Shown: positions 32,499 through 40,881, counted from the first letter of the stretch. The stretch: 64,000 nucleotides of DNA from CBFHSF01 sp965658445 (GCA_965658445.1 CBFHSF010000001.1:124001-188000), one strand, 5' to 3'. Notes: generated from the sequence alone by a model not told the origin. Numbers and translations: made by a program.

Positions 32499-32540
32499 AA
32501 GTGAAGACGATAGTGATAGTATCGCTAGTCGTCATTACTT
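32499..32540. repeat. 42-nt imperfect inverted repeat
   Basis: The arms aagt...gacga.tag.gata and their reverse complement pair with a few mismatches and one bulge. It lies next to the 32447 terminator and upstream (in the minus sense, downstream) of transaldolase. It may be part of the same 3' RNA structure. Confidence 0.5.
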
Positions 32541-32583
32541 CAAAGATACAAAAGATTTGTACCTGTTGAATTCTAGTATTCGG

Positions 32584-32639
32584 ATTTCGAAATAGGAATT
32601 TCGACTTAAGAATTTCGACTTAAGAATTTCGGATTATGA
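32584..32639. repeat. 14-nt tandem repeat, four units, running into the 3' end of transaldolase
   Basis: Units start at 32584, 32598, 32612 and 32626. All begin ATTTCG; the middle two are identical. The last unit contains the transaldolase stop codon (32634-32636). Confidence 0.75.
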
Positions 32640-33290
32640 ATTGCCTTTGGCATGGTCAGCCAAGAACTGAGCCAAACCGCTGTCGGTCAATGGGTGCTTA
32701 AGCAATCCCAAAATAGAGCTCAATGGTCCAGTCATTACATCGGCACCAATTTCTGCACAGTTAATAACGTGCATGGTGTGGCGTACAGACGCTGCCAAGA
32801 TTTGAGTATCAAAGTTGTAGTTATCGTAGATCAAGCGAATCTTGTCAATAAGCTCTAATCCGTCCGTAGAAATATCGTCCAAGCGACCGATAAAGGGGCT
32901 CACGTAAGTAGCACCTGCCTTCGCAGCCAAAAGAGCTTGTCCTGGAGAGAATACCAAAGTACAGTTGGTTTTGATACCTCTGTCAGAGAAGTATTTAAGA
33001 GCTTTTACTCCGTCCTTAATCATAGGAATCTTCACTACGATTTTTGAATCCAAGGCGGCCAATTCCTCTCCTTCTGCAATCATGCCTTCGTAATCTGTAG
33101 AGATAACCTCTGCACTTACATCACCTTCTACGATGTCACAAATGGCTTTGTAGTGGTTGATAACATTCTCTTTTCCGGTGATTCCTTCCTTCGCCATAAG
33201 GCTAGGGTTGGTGGTTACACCGTCAAGAACTCCAAGGTCTTGAGCTTCTTTAATTTGCTCCAAGTTGGCCGTGTCTATGAAAAACTTCAT
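32634..33290 (-). CDS. Transaldolase-family protein (FSA/TalC type)
   Basis: 218 residues, the size of the short transaldolase/fructose-6-phosphate aldolase subfamily. It has MKFFIDTANLEQIKEA, GVTTNPSLMAKEG, the Schiff-base Lys in SKIVVKIPM, and TNCTLVFSPGQALLAAKAGATYVSPFIGRLDD. It moves a dihydroxyacetone unit in the non-oxidative pentose phosphate pathway or cleaves fructose 6-phosphate. It has its own promoter-like element at 33335-33342. Confidence 0.93.
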   Translation of the reverse strand: MKFFIDTANLEQIKEAQDLGVLDGVTTNPSLMAKEGITGKENVINHYKAICDIVEGDVSAEVISTDYEGMIAEGEELAALDSKIVVKIPMIKDGVKALKYFSDRGIKTNCTLVFSPGQALLAAKAGATYVSPFIGRLDDISTDGLELIDKIRLIYDNYNFDTQILAASVRHTMHVINCAEIGADVMTGPLSSILGLLKHPLTDSGLAQFLADHAKGNS

Positions 33291-33334
33291 CTGATAAAAA
33301 TTAATGCGAATGAAAAATAATTCGTTTTGAGCGG

Positions 33335-33342
33335 CAAAGATA
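33335..33342 (-). promoter_or_regulatory. Candidate -7 element for transaldolase
   Basis: On the minus strand TATCTTTG matches TAnnTTTG exactly, 45 nt before the start codon, with a TTTC at about the -33 position. Confidence 0.5.
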
Positions 33343-33373
33343 CTTTAAAGCCTTTTAATACGAAATAATAAAT

Positions 33374-33436
33374 AGTAAACAGTAAACAGTAAACAGTGAA
33401 CAGTGAACAGTGAGCAGTGAGCAGTGAGCAGTGAGC
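33374..33436. repeat. Heptanucleotide tandem array B (9 units)
   Basis: Nine consecutive 7-nt units: agtaaac x3, agtgaac x2, agtgagc x4. Each step between blocks is one A-to-G change, so the array shows a clear history of mutation and expansion. It lies in the gap between transaldolase and the SRP RNA gene. It shares the AGT-core heptad pattern with array A but not its exact unit. Confidence 0.92.
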
Positions 33437-33566
33437 AGAAAGGAATTAGGTGTGGGGGATGAGGAAACAAAAAAGGATTCAATGGAGAGGATTCTGTAAA
33501 ATACGATACTTACAATTTTCCTCTTTTCCTTATTCCTCTTTCCTTCTCAAAAAAGAAAATAAAAAA

Positions 33567-33663
33567 GGGCAAGCTATTCATATCACACCGCTACGACCGG
33601 ATACCCTTGCTGCGTTCCCGCCCTGGGGGAGTTAACCAGGAGCTGGTTGTATGAGACTTGCCC
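33567..33663 (-). ncRNA. ffs: Signal recognition particle RNA (4.5S type)
   Basis: About 97 nt on the minus strand. The ends gggcaag and cttgccc pair, and inner segments continue a long hairpin. The apex holds the SRP domain IV: CAGG GCG GGAA CGC AGCA, i.e. a GGAA tetraloop on a GCG/CGC stem with the CAGG/AGCA internal loop that Ffh binds. The RNA targets signal-peptide proteins to the membrane with Ffh and FtsY. A U-tract (complement of 33561-33566) directly follows the 3' end, giving a terminator. A near-perfect promoter precedes it. Confidence 0.88.
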
Positions 33664-33668
33664 AGCCG

Positions 33669-33698
33669 CAAAAGTACAAATGTTTTTTAGCTGGCAAA
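33669..33698 (-). promoter_or_regulatory. Promoter of the SRP RNA gene
   Basis: On the minus strand TTTG (33695-33698) and TACTTTTG (33669-33676) are separated by 18 nt and match the Bacteroidetes -33/-7 consensus. The RNA's first G (33663) lies 6 nt beyond the -7 box, as expected for the transcription start. Confidence 0.75.
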
Positions 33699-33711
33699 AT
33701 CATTTTTACCC

Positions 33712-33740
33712 TTTGTTTGTAGGGTAATTAATTATATTTG
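33712..33740 (+). promoter_or_regulatory. Promoter of the DUF4199 gene
   Basis: TATATTTG (33733-33740) matches TAnnTTTG exactly. TTTG copies at 33712-33715 and 33716-33719 give the second element; the first is 17 nt from the -7 box. Start would be near 33746, 21 nt before the ATG. Confidence 0.6.
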
Positions 33741-33766
33741 CTCAAACCATTAAAAACAAAACCATT

Positions 33767-34324
33767 ATGAATCCAATAGTAAAGAAATACGCGGTTAAAC
33801 ACGGTTTAATTGTAGGTGGTATTGCCGCCTTATATACTTTGATTGCCTATCTCATTGATCCCACATTGTTTGTGAATTGGTTTATGGGAATTGCATTGAT
33901 GCTAGTTAACTTTGTCATCTTGGTAATGGCCACGGTAAATACTAGAAAACAGCAGGGTGGTTTTATCAGTTTTAAAGATGCCTTCTCTGCATTTTTAGTG
34001 GCTGCATTAGTGGGAACTTTGATTTCAACTACGGTAAACATTATGATCTTCAACGTGGTGGATCCTGGTTTTAAAGAAGAAATCACAGAGTTGACCATTG
34101 AGGCCAGCGTAGAGATGATGGAAAACTTTGGCGCTGATGACGCAGCCATCGAACAAGGAATTGCACAAATTGAGGAGAATGACCAATTTTCGTTGGGCAA
34201 GCAACTTCAAGGTGTTTTGTGGGCCATCATTGGATACGCTATTGTTGGATTGATTTTGGCGGCCATCACCAAAAAAGAAAAGCCCGTTGTAGATACGGAA
34301 GAAATAATTGATTCAGAGGACTAA
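33767..34324 (+). CDS. DUF4199 family membrane protein
   Basis: 185 residues. There are four hydrophobic spans: about 12-28, 35-55, 70-95 and 148-165. The basic QQGGFISFKDAFSAF segment and an acidic extracytoplasmic loop (about 103-140) are typical for DUF4199, a family mainly of Bacteroidetes. Its role is unknown. It precedes a GT2 glycosyltransferase by 60 nt, and the two may be co-transcribed, as is often seen for DUF4199 and DPM1-like genes. Confidence 0.88.
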   Translation: MNPIVKKYAVKHGLIVGGIAALYTLIAYLIDPTLFVNWFMGIALMLVNFVILVMATVNTRKQQGGFISFKDAFSAFLVAALVGTLISTTVNIMIFNVVDPGFKEEITELTIEASVEMMENFGADDAAIEQGIAQIEENDQFSLGKQLQGVLWAIIGYAIVGLILAAITKKEKPVVDTEEIIDSED

Positions 34325-34384
34325 GAGTTACAACGAGAAAAGTCAAACTCGCGAATCAGAACAAACGATTCAGAAAACGAATAC

Positions 34385-35344
34385 ATGGATATATCGGTAG
34401 TAATACCCCTTTTAAACGAAGAAGAGTCTCTCCCGGAATTGTACGCTTGGATAGACCGAGTGATGAAGGAACACGGGTTCTCTTACGAGATACTATTTAT
34501 GAATGACGGTTCTACCGATAGTTCTTGGGACATCATTACCGAATTGGGTCAAAAGCACCCCGAGGTGAAGGGGTTGAGGTTTAGGAAAAACCAAGGAAAG
34601 TCCGCAGCATTAAACGTGGGTTTTAAAAAGACTCAGGGTGATGTTGTCATTACCATGGATGCCGATCTTCAAGACAGCCCCGAAGAAATCCCCGAGCTCT
34701 ACAACATGATTATGAAGGAGGGCTATGACTTGGTTTCTGGATGGAAGAAGAAACGCTATGATCCGCTGACCAAGACTATTCCCACTAAGTTTTTTAACTG
34801 GGCAGCTCGCAAGATTTCGAAAATTAAACTGCACGACTTTAACTGTGGCCTCAAGGCCTACAAGGGTGAGGTGGTTCACAATATTGACGTATTGGGTGAG
34901 ATGCACCGTTACATTCCCTTCTTGGCCAAAAACGCTGGATACAGCAAGATTGGAGAGAAGGTGGTGATTCACCAAGCCAGAAAATACGGTTCTACCAAGT
35001 TTGGTTTGGATCGTTTTATCAATGGTCCACTGGATCTTTTGATTTTGGCCTTTGTGGGAAAATTCGGGAAGCGACCCATGCACTTCTTCGGAACCTGGGG
35101 AGTCTTTATGTTCTTGTTGGGAGTTCTTTCGTTGGCTTGGATTGGCGGAAGAAAAATATACCTTATGGGAGTGGGAGAGAATCCAGGTTTGATTACACAA
35201 GATCCATTTTTCTACCTGATGCTCGTGACCATCATTATGGGAACACAGTTGTTTATGACGGGGTTTCTGGCAGAAATCATGCTTCGTCAATCACAGAAAA
35301 AACCCAATTACACCCTAGACGGTGAGGTAAATATTAAAGCGTAG
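34385..35344 (+). CDS. GT2 glycosyltransferase, DPM1/GtrB-like
   Basis: 319 residues. The GT-A domain (about 1-220) has SVVIPLLNEEESLPEL, FMNDGSTDSSW, and the metal site MDADLQDSPEEI; the acceptor region has NCGLKAYKGEVV and GEMHRYIPFLAKNAGY. Two C-terminal membrane spans (about 236-256 and 275-298) follow. Relatives transfer a sugar from a nucleotide donor to a polyprenyl phosphate at the cytoplasmic face. Donor and acceptor are unknown. It follows DUF4199 by 60 nt. Confidence 0.92.
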   Translation: MDISVVIPLLNEEESLPELYAWIDRVMKEHGFSYEILFMNDGSTDSSWDIITELGQKHPEVKGLRFRKNQGKSAALNVGFKKTQGDVVITMDADLQDSPEEIPELYNMIMKEGYDLVSGWKKKRYDPLTKTIPTKFFNWAARKISKIKLHDFNCGLKAYKGEVVHNIDVLGEMHRYIPFLAKNAGYSKIGEKVVIHQARKYGSTKFGLDRFINGPLDLLILAFVGKFGKRPMHFFGTWGVFMFLLGVLSLAWIGGRKIYLMGVGENPGLITQDPFFYLMLVTIIMGTQLFMTGFLAEIMLRQSQKKPNYTLDGEVNIKA

Positions 35345-35396
35345 ATACAGCCTGAGTAAGAGTGGGCTTACGCCGAAATTAGAAAATCGAATTTCA

Positions 35397-36398
35397 TTGA
35401 AATTTTCATTGATATCTCCAACCTTCGGGAGGCCCGAAGAGGTGAGAGAGTTTTTAGAAAGCCTTTTAACACAAGACTATCCTGAGTTCGAAGTAATCTT
35501 GGGCGATGGAACGCCAGGAGATACTCTGCGCCCTCAACTCGAGGAGTTTTTGGACAATCCCAAATACCCATTAACCATTGTGTACGAGGAGTATTTGCCT
35601 GTTTCTGCGGCTCGTAATGAAGCTGCCAAAAAAGCCAATGGAGAGTATTTGATTTTCTTTGATTCGGACTGTATTATCCCAAACAATTACCTCAAGCAAC
35701 TCGAAGTTCAGTTGGAGGAAACAGGGTATGAAGTGTTTGGTGGGCCGGATGCCGCACACAGTGATTTCACCACCCTTCAGAAAGCCATTAGCTACTCCAT
35801 GACCTCTCTTTTTACCACCGGAGGCATTAGGGGAAAGAAACAAGGCGTTGGCGTCTTCCACCCCAGAGGGTTTAATATGGGAATTAAAAAGTCCGCTTTT
35901 GAGGCCGTAGGAGGATATTCTACTTTTCGCTGTGGCGAGGATATAGAACTCTCCATTCGATTGATTAAGGCAGGATATCCCACAGGTCTGATTCCAGAGA
36001 TCTACGTTTACCACAAGAGAAGAAATACGTTGCGGTCTTTCTTTAAACAAGTCTTCCGCTTTGGGGCAGCACGTATCAATATTTGGAAGCGCCACCCCGA
36101 AGAGTTAAAAGTCACGCATTTGTTCCCCTCCGTTTTTATGTTGGGGATGATTCTTGCTGCAGTACTTTTTATTTTGCCCATTCCCTTTGCAGGGTGGTTG
36201 GCAAGTGGCTTAACCATTGGCTATGCCTTTTACTTTCTAGGCTTGTTTATGGATAGCGTGTTTCAAAATAAAAGCCTTGTCGTAGGGGCGCTGTCCATTG
36301 TTACCTCTGTGGTGATGCTGTGGGGATATGGCTATGGATTTTTGAAAAATGCCTGGGCGTATTTTATCCTTCGAAAGCCCGAAGGGTTAAAATTGTAG
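35397..36398 (+). CDS. GT2 family glycosyltransferase
   Basis: 333 residues from the TTG at 35397, directly before KFSLISPTFGRPEEV, the conserved first strand; no ATG upstream in frame fits. The GT-A domain has LGDGTPGDTL, NEAAKKANGEYLIFFDSDCI and FNMGIKKSAFEAVGG with CGEDIELSIRLI. Two or three membrane spans (about 240-315) follow. It probably adds a sugar to a surface glycan or lipid. It lies 52 nt after the DPM1-like gene. Confidence 0.9.
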   Translation: MKFSLISPTFGRPEEVREFLESLLTQDYPEFEVILGDGTPGDTLRPQLEEFLDNPKYPLTIVYEEYLPVSAARNEAAKKANGEYLIFFDSDCIIPNNYLKQLEVQLEETGYEVFGGPDAAHSDFTTLQKAISYSMTSLFTTGGIRGKKQGVGVFHPRGFNMGIKKSAFEAVGGYSTFRCGEDIELSIRLIKAGYPTGLIPEIYVYHKRRNTLRSFFKQVFRFGAARINIWKRHPEELKVTHLFPSVFMLGMILAAVLFILPIPFAGWLASGLTIGYAFYFLGLFMDSVFQNKSLVVGALSIVTSVVMLWGYGYGFLKNAWAYFILRKPEGLKL

Positions 36399-36428
36399 GG
36401 GAAGTCTACATTTCCCGACAGATTTCTA

Positions 36429-36436
36429 TATTTTTG
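36429..36436 (+). promoter_or_regulatory. Candidate -7 element for the efflux adaptor gene
   Basis: TATTTTTG matches TAnnTTTG exactly, 33 nt before the ATG. No clear -33 element. Confidence 0.4.
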
Positions 36437-36468
36437 TTTGGCTACTTGACACAAAAATTCCTCATTAC

Positions 36469-37548
36469 ATGAAGCGAGTTCTCTTGATCTCCGTTCTGGT
36501 TTTGGTAACCGCCGGTATTGGTTACACCTTTTACTACCTCTATGCAAAGTCTCAAGAAGATCCCATTGTTTACGAAACGCAAACGACGAGCTACGAGACC
36601 ATTGTCAACAAAACGGTGGCAACGGGTTCCATTAAACCACGTGAAGAAGTAGACATTAAGCCCCAAGTATCGGGTATCATTCAAACCTTGTATGTCGAGG
36701 CAGGTGAAGCCGTCAAAGAGGGTGACCAGATTGCCAAGATCAAGGTCATCCCTGATATGATTTCGCTCAACAATGCTGAGAATCGATTGGAGATTGCACG
36801 TCTCAACTTGGAAAATGCTGATCAAGACTTTAAGCGTCAAGAGCAGCTCTACGAGCAGAAAGTTATTTCTATTTCTGAATTTCAAGATGCGAGACTTCGC
36901 TATGAGAATGCGCGTCAAGAATTGCGCACAGCGGAGGATAACCTCAAAATTGTAAAAGAGGGAACTGCCAAGTCTGGAAAAACGTCATTGACCATTGTTC
37001 GTTCTACCGTAGAAGGAATGATTTTGGACGTGCCCATTAAGGTGGGTAACCAGGTGATTGAGTCCAACAACTTCAATGACGGTACTACCGTGGCCACTGT
37101 TGCCAATATGGGCGATATGATTTTTGAAGGTCTGATCGATGAGTCCGAGGTGGGCAAGCTCCATGAAGGAATGAATTTGATCATTACCATTGGAGCCATT
37201 GAAGACCAAACCTTTGCTGCCACTTTGGAATATATTTCTCCAAAGGGAACCGAGCAAAATGGGGCCATTCAATTCCAAATCCGCGCACGCGTTTCTCTCA
37301 ATGAAGACTTCTTTATTCGTGCGGGATACAGTGCCAATGCAGATATTGTACTGGCCTCTAGAGACTCTGTTTTATCCATCAAAGAATCTCTTCTTCAGTT
37401 CGAGGGGCCTCAAGCTTTTGTTGAGGTTCAAACTGCTCCACAGCAGTTTGAAAGACGCGACTTAGAGCTTGGGTTGTCGGATGGAATTACCGTAGAGGTC
37501 CTCTCGGGAATTTTGGAAGGCGATCAAATTAAGGTTTGGAACCGATAG
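36469..37548 (+). CDS. HlyD/MacA-type efflux periplasmic adaptor protein
   Basis: 359 residues. An N-terminal membrane anchor (about 4-24) is followed by a lipoyl-like half (KPQVSGIIQTLYVEAGEAVKEGDQI), a coiled-coil hairpin (about 100-165), the second lipoyl half (IVRSTVEGMILDVPIKVGNQV), and beta-barrel domains. Adaptors of this kind link an inner-membrane ABC or RND pump to an outer-membrane channel. No pump or TolC-like gene lies next to it; the next gene is convergent. Partner pumps must be elsewhere or the locus has been reduced. Confidence 0.88.
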   Translation: MKRVLLISVLVLVTAGIGYTFYYLYAKSQEDPIVYETQTTSYETIVNKTVATGSIKPREEVDIKPQVSGIIQTLYVEAGEAVKEGDQIAKIKVIPDMISLNNAENRLEIARLNLENADQDFKRQEQLYEQKVISISEFQDARLRYENARQELRTAEDNLKIVKEGTAKSGKTSLTIVRSTVEGMILDVPIKVGNQVIESNNFNDGTTVATVANMGDMIFEGLIDESEVGKLHEGMNLIITIGAIEDQTFAATLEYISPKGTEQNGAIQFQIRARVSLNEDFFIRAGYSANADIVLASRDSVLSIKESLLQFEGPQAFVEVQTAPQQFERRDLELGLSDGITVEVLSGILEGDQIKVWNR

Positions 37549-37568
37549 GTTAGATACCGTGTAAGCGC

Positions 37569-38279
37569 CTATTTTTTCGGGGCAATTTCATTCAAAGCGT
37601 TGAGGTATTTATCTATGTATATCTCCTTTGACTTTGCCTTGTATTGCATGATGTAGCGCGGGTGTTCTACAGAGTAGATTTCGTCAAACAGGTGGTGCTC
37701 ATCATTTATTTTGTTCAGAGCTTTTACGTTTTTTCCAGAACCTAAAACCAAGGTCTTTCTCGGATTCTGACAGAGGGCTTTTTGATTTTTTAGTTGTTCA
37801 ACGATAAAGGGGAGGAGAGCCTTTTCCACTGTAGCTTCATCGTAGAAATTGTAGTTGACCCAATGGTTTTTCTCATTTCGTTGAACGTATCCCAAAGGGG
37901 AGAGGGCTCCAATAAAAAAATCGGCATAAAACTTTTCTACTCCACCATACGCTTCAATTACTTCATAAACAAAGACAGAGGACGGCTCATGGGTTTTGAC
38001 CGACTCGAGTGCAATGCCACAAAAGGTCTCCAATCGCTTGGTATCCGTAAAGGGAATTCCGGTGACCCCAGCGCCCTTTCTTCCGGGGTTGATTCCCAGG
38101 ATCAAACCGCGTGCATTCTGGTCTGCGTAGTACTTTTGATAAAACGTAGTAAATGCCTTCTTGATTTCTGGCTCCTGATCTTCGTAGGGATTGAGAACGT
38201 CCAAATCAGTACGATGCAATAGAGCGGTTAGATCGAGGTCAAGGGCGTTGTAAAAAGAGAGAATGTCTTGGTTTAGCAT
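37569..38279 (-). CDS. Uracil-DNA glycosylase superfamily protein, SMUG2-like
   Basis: 236 residues. The active-site strand is LILGINPGRKGAGVTGIPFTD, and the second motif is VEHPRYIMQYK, which fits the His-Pro loop of UDG-fold enzymes of the SMUG type. It probably excises deaminated or damaged bases in cytoplasmic repair. The base specificity is unknown. The gene is convergent with the efflux adaptor (20 nt gap). Confidence 0.85.
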   Translation of the reverse strand: MLNQDILSFYNALDLDLTALLHRTDLDVLNPYEDQEPEIKKAFTTFYQKYYADQNARGLILGINPGRKGAGVTGIPFTDTKRLETFCGIALESVKTHEPSSVFVYEVIEAYGGVEKFYADFFIGALSPLGYVQRNEKNHWVNYNFYDEATVEKALLPFIVEQLKNQKALCQNPRKTLVLGSGKNVKALNKINDEHHLFDEIYSVEHPRYIMQYKAKSKEIYIDKYLNALNEIAPKK

Positions 38280-38313
38280 GGTGTTGGAATTCGATTTTCT
38301 CGAAGTCAGAAAG

Positions 38314-38356
38314 GTATAAAAAAGGAGAGAGCGGACCCTTAGGTAAGCCCGCTCTC
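38314..38356 (-). terminator. Terminator after the 38486-38923 gene
   Basis: Stem gagagcgg (38327-38334) / ccgctctc (38349-38356). Read on the minus strand it is followed by CCTTTTTTTAT. Confidence 0.7.
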
Positions 38357-38485
38357 AAAAAAACCCTAATCCAATAAATGCTACTACTTATGTTAAAACA
38401 TCGAATTCCTAAAAAGGTTTAGAGCATTTGAAAAAAAAATGTTTTTTTTCACTTTTTTTCGTTTTGCCATTCTTTCCTCCTCAAA

Positions 38486-38923
38486 TCATAGGAGTAGATA
38501 GTACAAATGGCAGTTGGTTTCTTCTAAGAATTTCATCAATTCTTCTTCTTCATAGTCCACGTCTAAATCTAATTCATCGATGTAGTCTTCTGAGAATTTT
38601 TTGTATACACAGTTTTCTATGGCCTCATCAATCACGCCGTCATCAATGCGTTCCATATTCTTTAAAACCCACTCCTTGTCCTCCTGTGGCAATCCCATTA
38701 AAAGGGCTTGGTATCTCTCCTCCGCGTCTTCTAATAAAATATCCGGGGAGGTCAAGAAGGCTCTAAAATCAGGTTGGAAGTCAGCAAAAGCGGAATCAAT
38801 GCAACCGCACGCCGCAAAGAGCACTTCCTTTACTTCCTTAGAAAGTTCCGTATCCGATTGAGCGGAGAGAGCATTAGGTACAAAGGCCAAAGTCAACAAA
38901 AAGGGGATTACATACTTTTTCAT
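38486..38923 (-). CDS. Small exported acidic protein, unknown
   Basis: 145 residues with a signal peptide (1-22, ending ALSAQ). The mature part is acidic, especially near the C-terminus (LDVDYEEEELMKF), and has four cysteines (CGC, NC, NC). I do not recognise a family. It has its own terminator and is separated by 70 nt from the antiporter gene. Confidence 0.75.
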   Translation of the reverse strand: MKKYVIPFLLTLAFVPNALSAQSDTELSKEVKEVLFAACGCIDSAFADFQPDFRAFLTSPDILLEDAEERYQALLMGLPQEDKEWVLKNMERIDDGVIDEAIENCVYKKFSEDYIDELDLDVDYEEEELMKFLEETNCHLYYLLL

Positions 38924-38993
38924 GAATTCGTGATTTGGGTGAAAATTGAATGTTCGTTTTTTATGAAGGTACCTTGAATTTTCTGGTGGTTAA

Positions 38994-40787
38994 TTATCTC
39001 GTTTTAATGTAATAGAGAGTTTTGGCATCTTGGAAGTCAGAGTTGTGATCCAATACCTTAATGTCTCCATCTTCTTCTCCTAAGAATAGAGGAATACCCA
39101 ACTTGGAGTTTAGGAATTCCTCAAAACTGTCATTGTTAGTGATGGGAGTTTCCTGAATGGTATCCTCAGATTGTCCAAAGGCGTTTAATTGATCAAAGTC
39201 CATAAGTCCCATAAACGCCACGTTTTCTTCGGGTTGGAGGTCTTTTAATTTCTTTTCGTTTGAACTGATCAGCCTCCAAACTCGGTTTTCACTAAACTCC
39301 TCCTTGAGTAAATTCAGCGCAATGAGGTTGATGTCGTGGTTGGGAGTCAATGAAATGAGCCTTCCATAATCAGAATAATCAAAGTCCTCAAGGAACTCGT
39401 CTCTTAGAATATTTTCATTGAGCACTTGTAATCCTTCCTTTTCTGCGTCTTCGCAATTGGATTTGCTGGTGTCAATGAGAAGCGTAGGGGAACCGTTTTT
39501 GTTGAGGATATGAGCTAGTTTTCTAGCACCTGCATGGGCGCCTATCAACAAAATCCCCTTGGGTACATCTCTTTCCACTCCCAGCCATCTGGCAATGGGT
39601 TTGGCGGTGGATCCTTGAATGACCACCGTTCCCACAATAATCAAAAAGGTGAGAGGTAAAATCAATTCGGCTTGGGCTGCTTGACTTGCTGTGGAAGAAG
39701 TTGCAATCAGCTGAAGGCTGAAAAGGGAAGCCACCGCTGCGGCAACAATTCCCCTTGGTGCAATCCAGCTAATAAATGACTTCTCTTGCCAGGTCAAGTC
39801 GCTTTTTATGGAACTCGTCCATACCACCAAAGGTCGGATAATTAAGATAACCACGGCAAATAATCCCAAACTGGGCCATCCCAATTTGATCATCTGATCT
39901 ACCTCTATTCGAGAGGATAAAAGCAGGAACAGCACGGAGATTAATATGATGGAGATATCTTCTTTAAAGCTCAAAATCCCCTTCAAATCTTTCACTTTTA
40001 AGTTGGCCAAAGCAATCCCCATAAAGGTCGATGCCATGAGGCCGGCTTCGTGGTGAAGGACTTCAGAAAATGAAAAAACCAAAATCACCATACCCAATGC
40101 AAATACGTTTTTCAGGTAATGAGGCAATCGGTTTTTGTTGAGAGACCAACGCAAGAATAGGGCGCCCAAAGCACCAATAAACACACCTGTAGCCAAGGTG
40201 ATAAAGAATTCCTTAAAGGCTTCCAAAGTATATACGTCACTGGCCTTTCCCGAATTGATAAACTCGTAGACCAATAGTGCAACCAACGCCCCAATGGGGT
40301 CAATCAAAATTCCTTCCCATTTGAGAATGGTATTGATTTTTGCATTGGGTTTTACGTTTTTAAGAATGGGAAGAACCACTGTGGGTCCTGAAACAATGAT
40401 GAGCGCTCCAAACAAAAAGGCGTAGGTGTAATCCAATCCCATAATGTAATGTGCCGCCAAACCTCCACCTAGTAAAGTAAATAGTGGCCCAAAAAATAGG
40501 ATGTTTCTCACCGTTCTGGCCTGTGATCGGATTTCGGAGAACTTTAGGGTCAACCCTCCTTCAAATAGAATGACACCCACCGAAATACTCACAAAAGAAA
40601 ATAGGAAGTCTCCAGAAAAAATAGCATCTCCAGAAAAAACCTTACTCCCATCTGGGGTAAAGAAGGTACTCAATGGGCCTAAAGAAAGTCCAATTACGAT
40701 GAGAGGTAAGATGGCTGGAACTTTAATTTTCCAGGCCAACCACTGTGCAAAAACGCTCAGTACGAGAATACTAGCCAATTCTACCAT
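38994..40787 (-). CDS. Cation:proton antiporter (CPA family) with C-terminal TrkA-N domain
   Basis: 598 residues from the ATG at 40787. The frame stays open to 41021, but that extension is basic, not conserved in character, and overlaps the PPK2 gene, so it is rejected. About 12 hydrophobic spans occupy residues 1-400 with GPTVVLPIL and WEGILIDPIGALVALLVYE, matching NhaP/CPA1-type exchangers with the functional Asp. A TrkA-N-like Rossmann fold (GILLIGAHAGARKLAHILN) follows at about 415-530. It exchanges Na+ or K+ for H+ and may respond to a nucleotide. It is divergent from PPK2. Confidence 0.9.
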   Translation of the reverse strand: MVELASILVLSVFAQWLAWKIKVPAILPLIVIGLSLGPLSTFFTPDGSKVFSGDAIFSGDFLFSFVSISVGVILFEGGLTLKFSEIRSQARTVRNILFFGPLFTLLGGGLAAHYIMGLDYTYAFLFGALIIVSGPTVVLPILKNVKPNAKINTILKWEGILIDPIGALVALLVYEFINSGKASDVYTLEAFKEFFITLATGVFIGALGALFLRWSLNKNRLPHYLKNVFALGMVILVFSFSEVLHHEAGLMASTFMGIALANLKVKDLKGILSFKEDISIILISVLFLLLSSRIEVDQMIKLGWPSLGLFAVVILIIRPLVVWTSSIKSDLTWQEKSFISWIAPRGIVAAAVASLFSLQLIATSSTASQAAQAELILPLTFLIIVGTVVIQGSTAKPIARWLGVERDVPKGILLIGAHAGARKLAHILNKNGSPTLLIDTSKSNCEDAEKEGLQVLNENILRDEFLEDFDYSDYGRLISLTPNHDINLIALNLLKEEFSENRVWRLISSNEKKLKDLQPEENVAFMGLMDFDQLNAFGQSEDTIQETPITNNDSFEEFLNSKLGIPLFLGEEDGDIKVLDHNSDFQDAKTLYYIKTR

Positions 40788-40881
40788 GAGAGGTGTTTGT
40801 GTTTTTTGTTTGTCTTTTTTTGGGTCATACAATATAACCTCATAAAGTTTCAATGTAAGAATAATTCTAGGTTCCACTGCA

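Noticed and set aside
34610..35290. 226-codon minus-strand frame opposite the DPM1-like gene
   Set aside because: Lies wholly antisense to a clearly conserved GT2 gene and has no recognisable features.
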